Assembly (NCBI GenBank): GCA_021298975.1
Contig: JAJTGC010000050.1
Coordinates: 1 to 35,834 of the forward strand
Source of the DNA: Oxalobacteraceae bacterium
Lineage (GTDB): Bacteria > Pseudomonadota > Gammaproteobacteria > Burkholderiales > Burkholderiaceae_D
Direction: 5' to 3'
Length of the DNA stretch: 35,834 nucleotides
Shown: in pieces, positions 33,975-35,834 of the stretch
Layout: every line of letters starts with the position of its first letter
Position numbering within the stretch: position 1 is the stretch's first letter
Translations under genes and position numbers: made by a program
The notes under the pieces: generated by a model
Told to the model about the DNA's origin: nothing
The model's input: only the letters and a program-made list of their open reading frames with translations
The model's database searches: none

Positions 33975-34295
33975 CTAGCAGGCTATTTCACTTTGTTCGA
34001 TGAGTAATTTGAGGCGACTGATAGGCTCATCCCACAGCAAACTATAGAAATTTTCGCGAGACTCTCGAGCCAGACTGACCATGCCTGCATCTTTGAGTAC
34101 TTTTAGATGATGCGAAATAGAAGGCCTAGCTAGATGCATCAATTCAGTGATCTGGTTCACATTCAAACGTTCATGTTCAGCCAAAAGTAGAACAATTTGC
34201 TGTCGCGCTGGGTCACCCAAAGCGTGAAAGAGACTCTCACAGGCGCGAAAGGTTTTTGCGACATCGTCGAGCGTCCAGGTTTTCGATTTTGCCAT
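33975..34295 (-). CDS. ArsR-family transcriptional regulator
   Basis: 106 residues. ACESLFHALGDPARQQIVLLLAEHERLNVNQITELMHLARPSISHHLKVLKDAGMVSLARESRENFYSL is a complete ArsR/SmtB winged helix with recognition helix RPSISHHLKVL. The CxC metal motif of arsenic/cadmium sensors is absent; only two isolated cysteines exist (in RACESL and at the C-terminus). The inducer is therefore unlikely to be a classical alpha-3-site metal. ATG 34295 is the family-like start. GTG 34322, right at the predicted transcription start, is an alternative. Confidence 0.88.
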   Translation of the reverse strand: MAKSKTWTLDDVAKTFRACESLFHALGDPARQQIVLLLAEHERLNVNQITELMHLARPSISHHLKVLKDAGMVSLARESRENFYSLLWDEPISRLKLLIEQSEIAC

Positions 34296-34322
34296 GGGTG
34301 ATATGTTGATTAGTCGAATCAC

Positions 34323-34615
34323 GTCGACAAATTATATGCAAACCATGCCATGGATGCAAACGGGTGGGAAATCTCACAAGGGCCGTCAACCCTGGCCAAT
34401 TCAGCGTGCGTCACGCAGGCAGAAATTTTCCGGGTCTTGAGATGTGTGCTTGTCGAACACATAACCATGAGGTCAGTTGCGTGGCGTCCCGACCCAAAAT
34501 CGACGATTGTTTGTGACTGACCGAGGCCCGTGCATGTTCAACCGAGCAATGCGTTGGTCAAAGGCGTTGGCCTCAAAAACAAGTAAAGCGGTATTGCTGT
34601 GCTTGTGGGGTCTAT
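34323..34615. other. Upstream region of the ArsR-type gene, otherwise empty
   Basis: It contains the ArsR promoter with its palindrome and direct repeats. The remainder up to the MORN gene has only short ORFs without ribosome binding sites. No hairpin terminator was found after the MORN gene, which ends at 34616. Confidence 0.5.
34331..34361 (-). promoter_or_regulatory. Promoter and candidate operator of the ArsR-type gene
   Basis: On the minus strand TTGCAT (34359-34354) and TATAAT (34336-34331) are exactly 17 bp apart. The spacer contains a perfect palindrome CCATG-C-CATGG (34343-34353). Copies of ATGCAAAC flank it at 34336-34343 and 34354-34361. This is a plausible autoregulatory site. 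Confidence 0.65.
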
Positions 34616-35494
34616 TCAGCCGGTCGCGCTTGCGGCATGCGACACGAGTTTCAAGCGAGGCGTCAGCAAATCATCGGGGCGCTCGCCAATGAACCGATCT
34701 TCATCCCAGAAGCCTTCTTGTCGTGTGCCATCCGAATTGGACAACACACCAAAGCCGTGGAATTTCCCTTCCTGCCACTCGCCCCGGTAGGTCGCACCAT
34801 CCGACCAGATGTAGGTGCCTTGGCCATGAAAAAAATCGTGGCTCCAGCCGCCAGTGTATTTGTCGCCATCCGCATAAATCTCGGTTCCCTGACCGTGGCG
34901 CTTGTTGTCTCTGTAGTCACCAACATACTGGTCGCCACAAGCCCAGGTGAACGCACCTTTTCCGTGTTTTTTGCCTTCCTTGAATTGGCCCACGTATTTT
35001 TTCCCGCAAGCAGAAATGAAGGTGCCATCACCGTTAGGCAGGCCATTCCGAATTTCACCGTAGTACATCGCGCCATCAGGCCAGGTGTGAATGCCTTGAC
35101 CAAAGGGTTTACCCTGCTTGAACTCGCCAACATACTTTTTACCACTGGGGAAAATCTCGGCACCGTGGCCCTCCGGTATGCCGTTGTCAAAGCTTCCGAC
35201 ATAGCGTTTGCCGTCGATCGAGGAATAAATACCTTGTCCGTGCCGTGTACCGTTCTTGTATTCGCCGATGTACTTGTCGCCATTTGCGAAGACATAGGTT
35301 CCCTGGCCGTGCCGGGTGCCCTCTAGGTACTCGCCGATGTATTTCTCACCATCGGTGTAGGTCATCATGCCTTTGCCGTGGTATTGACCATGCTTGAATT
35401 CACCCACATATTTTTCACCATTAGCAAAAAACAGGCGAAGCAAACGCTCCATCAGATGGTTCAGTGGTTTGTGGTCGTCAGATGAAGTGCTCAT
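34616..35494 (-). CDS. MORN-repeat protein (11 repeats)
   Basis: 292 residues. After about 20 residues comes an uninterrupted array of 11 MORN repeats with an exact 23-residue period, typical unit DGxKYVGEFKxGxxHGxG. The last copies are more divergent (DGTRQEGFWDEDRFIGER), and a short C-terminal tail follows. MORN repeats form elongated beta-sheets and bind membranes or proteins. No signal peptide, transmembrane segment or enzymatic domain is visible, so it is probably cytosolic or membrane-peripheral. ATG 35494 (MSTSSDDHKPL) is chosen because GGACGGG lies a few bases upstream; the frame is open to 35605. Confidence 0.85.
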   Translation of the reverse strand: MSTSSDDHKPLNHLMERLLRLFFANGEKYVGEFKHGQYHGKGMMTYTDGEKYIGEYLEGTRHGQGTYVFANGDKYIGEYKNGTRHGQGIYSSIDGKRYVGSFDNGIPEGHGAEIFPSGKKYVGEFKQGKPFGQGIHTWPDGAMYYGEIRNGLPNGDGTFISACGKKYVGQFKEGKKHGKGAFTWACGDQYVGDYRDNKRHGQGTEIYADGDKYTGGWSHDFFHGQGTYIWSDGATYRGEWQEGKFHGFGVLSNSDGTRQEGFWDEDRFIGERPDDLLTPRLKLVSHAASATG

Positions 35495-35834
35495 AACATG
35501 CCCGTCCATCACGTTCTTGCGATCCCCATACCTTGGTTTATCCCATGGATGGCGTCGTGTCCGGCTAACCCGTAGTTGATGTAATCCTGCCACTGATCGT
35601 TTCACGATAACGCGACAACCGGTTGCCTAATCGAGGCGCGTTTGACGATCAACAGCAGAACAGCTTCGTTGCAGTTAAATTGCTATTTTTATAATGGTGA
35701 GCAAGCTAACAGGCAATGCGAAACATCCCACAACTTCCATCGGTTAAATTTACCAGAACATGAGGGCTAAAAGACAATTCGGCTGCCCAAAGCTGCCAAC
35801 CGTCTCTGTGGCACTGCACCATGGAAGCCAGTCT
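35495..35834. other. Right-edge region, no supported gene
   Basis: It contains a plausible plus-strand promoter: TTGCAG (35669-35674), 15 bp, TATAAT (35690-35695). Downstream, an ATG at 35760 opens a frame that stays open to the window edge (25 codons), and a 15-codon ORF starts at 35715. Neither has a convincing ribosome binding site. A gene may begin here and continue outside. Confidence 0.4.

Noticed and set aside
34637-35326. 229-codon plus-strand ORF opposite the MORN gene
   Set aside because: It is the reverse complement of the regular MORN array, and its own repetitiveness comes from the 69-bp period.
34616-35494. Regular 69-bp period considered as a CRISPR or satellite array
   Set aside because: The period is explained by 23-residue MORN repeats. 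Units diverge at DNA level and there are no spacers.

Overview
The window looks like the chromosome of a betaproteobacterium, probably Burkholderiales and possibly close to Oxalobacteraceae. This is inferred from protein families and moderate GC, not from a search. The gene set includes TypA, a DusA-type dihydrouridine synthase, class I fumarase, AcsA, a yqjD/yqjE/yqjK/entericidin-type operon and paired sigma-54 activators. No phage, insertion sequence, CRISPR array or rRNA is visible. Two tRNA genes are present, His(GTG) and Ser(GGA).

Layout. 1-529 is the start of an unknown gene leaving the left edge. 747-5072 is housekeeping: typA, an omega-amino-acid:pyruvate aminotransferase and dusA. 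5059-11202 is an envelope-stress-like island. It has two related sigma-54 AAA+ activators, one without a receiver and one whose receiver has Ala in place of the phospho-Asp. It also has a Gly/Ser-rich ORF, a four-helix membrane protein, a PRC-barrel protein and a DUF883-yqjE-yqjK-like-entericidin operon preceded by an almost perfect sigma-54 promoter. 11596-16206 holds an orphan lipoprotein solute-binding protein, a small secreted protein and a sensor-PAS-GGDEF-EAL protein split by a frameshift in a T6 run.

16226-19334 is a tight four-gene operon, mtnP - class II aldolase - apt - mtnA. This is the gene set expected for the methylthioadenosine DHAP shunt: MTA to adenine plus methylthioribose-1-P, then methylthioribulose-1-P, then DHAP plus methylthioacetaldehyde, with Apt recovering the adenine. 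mtnA carries a small frameshifting deletion. 19523-27049 is mostly housekeeping (methyltransferase, tRNA-His, murI, class I fumarase, UPF0114 protein, acsA), interrupted by a Phd/PIN toxin-antitoxin pair.

27253-31577 starts with tRNA-Ser and is rich in toxin-antitoxin modules: MazE/MazF, TacA/TacT and AbrB/VapC, plus a higA remnant. A RIO-type kinase and an internally shortened pseudouridine synthase lie among them. The TacAT and AbrB-VapC promoters carry clear palindromes. 32023-35494 holds a PaiB-like flavin protein, a small secreted protein, a four-helix membrane protein, an ArsR-family regulator and a protein of 11 regular 23-residue MORN repeats.

The points most worth following are the sigma-54 circuit at 5-11 kb, the DHAP-shunt operon with its damaged mtnA, and the fact that three conserved genes (mtnA, the GGDEF-EAL gene, the pseudouridine synthase) each carry a lesion. 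The lesions could reflect gene decay or assembly error.
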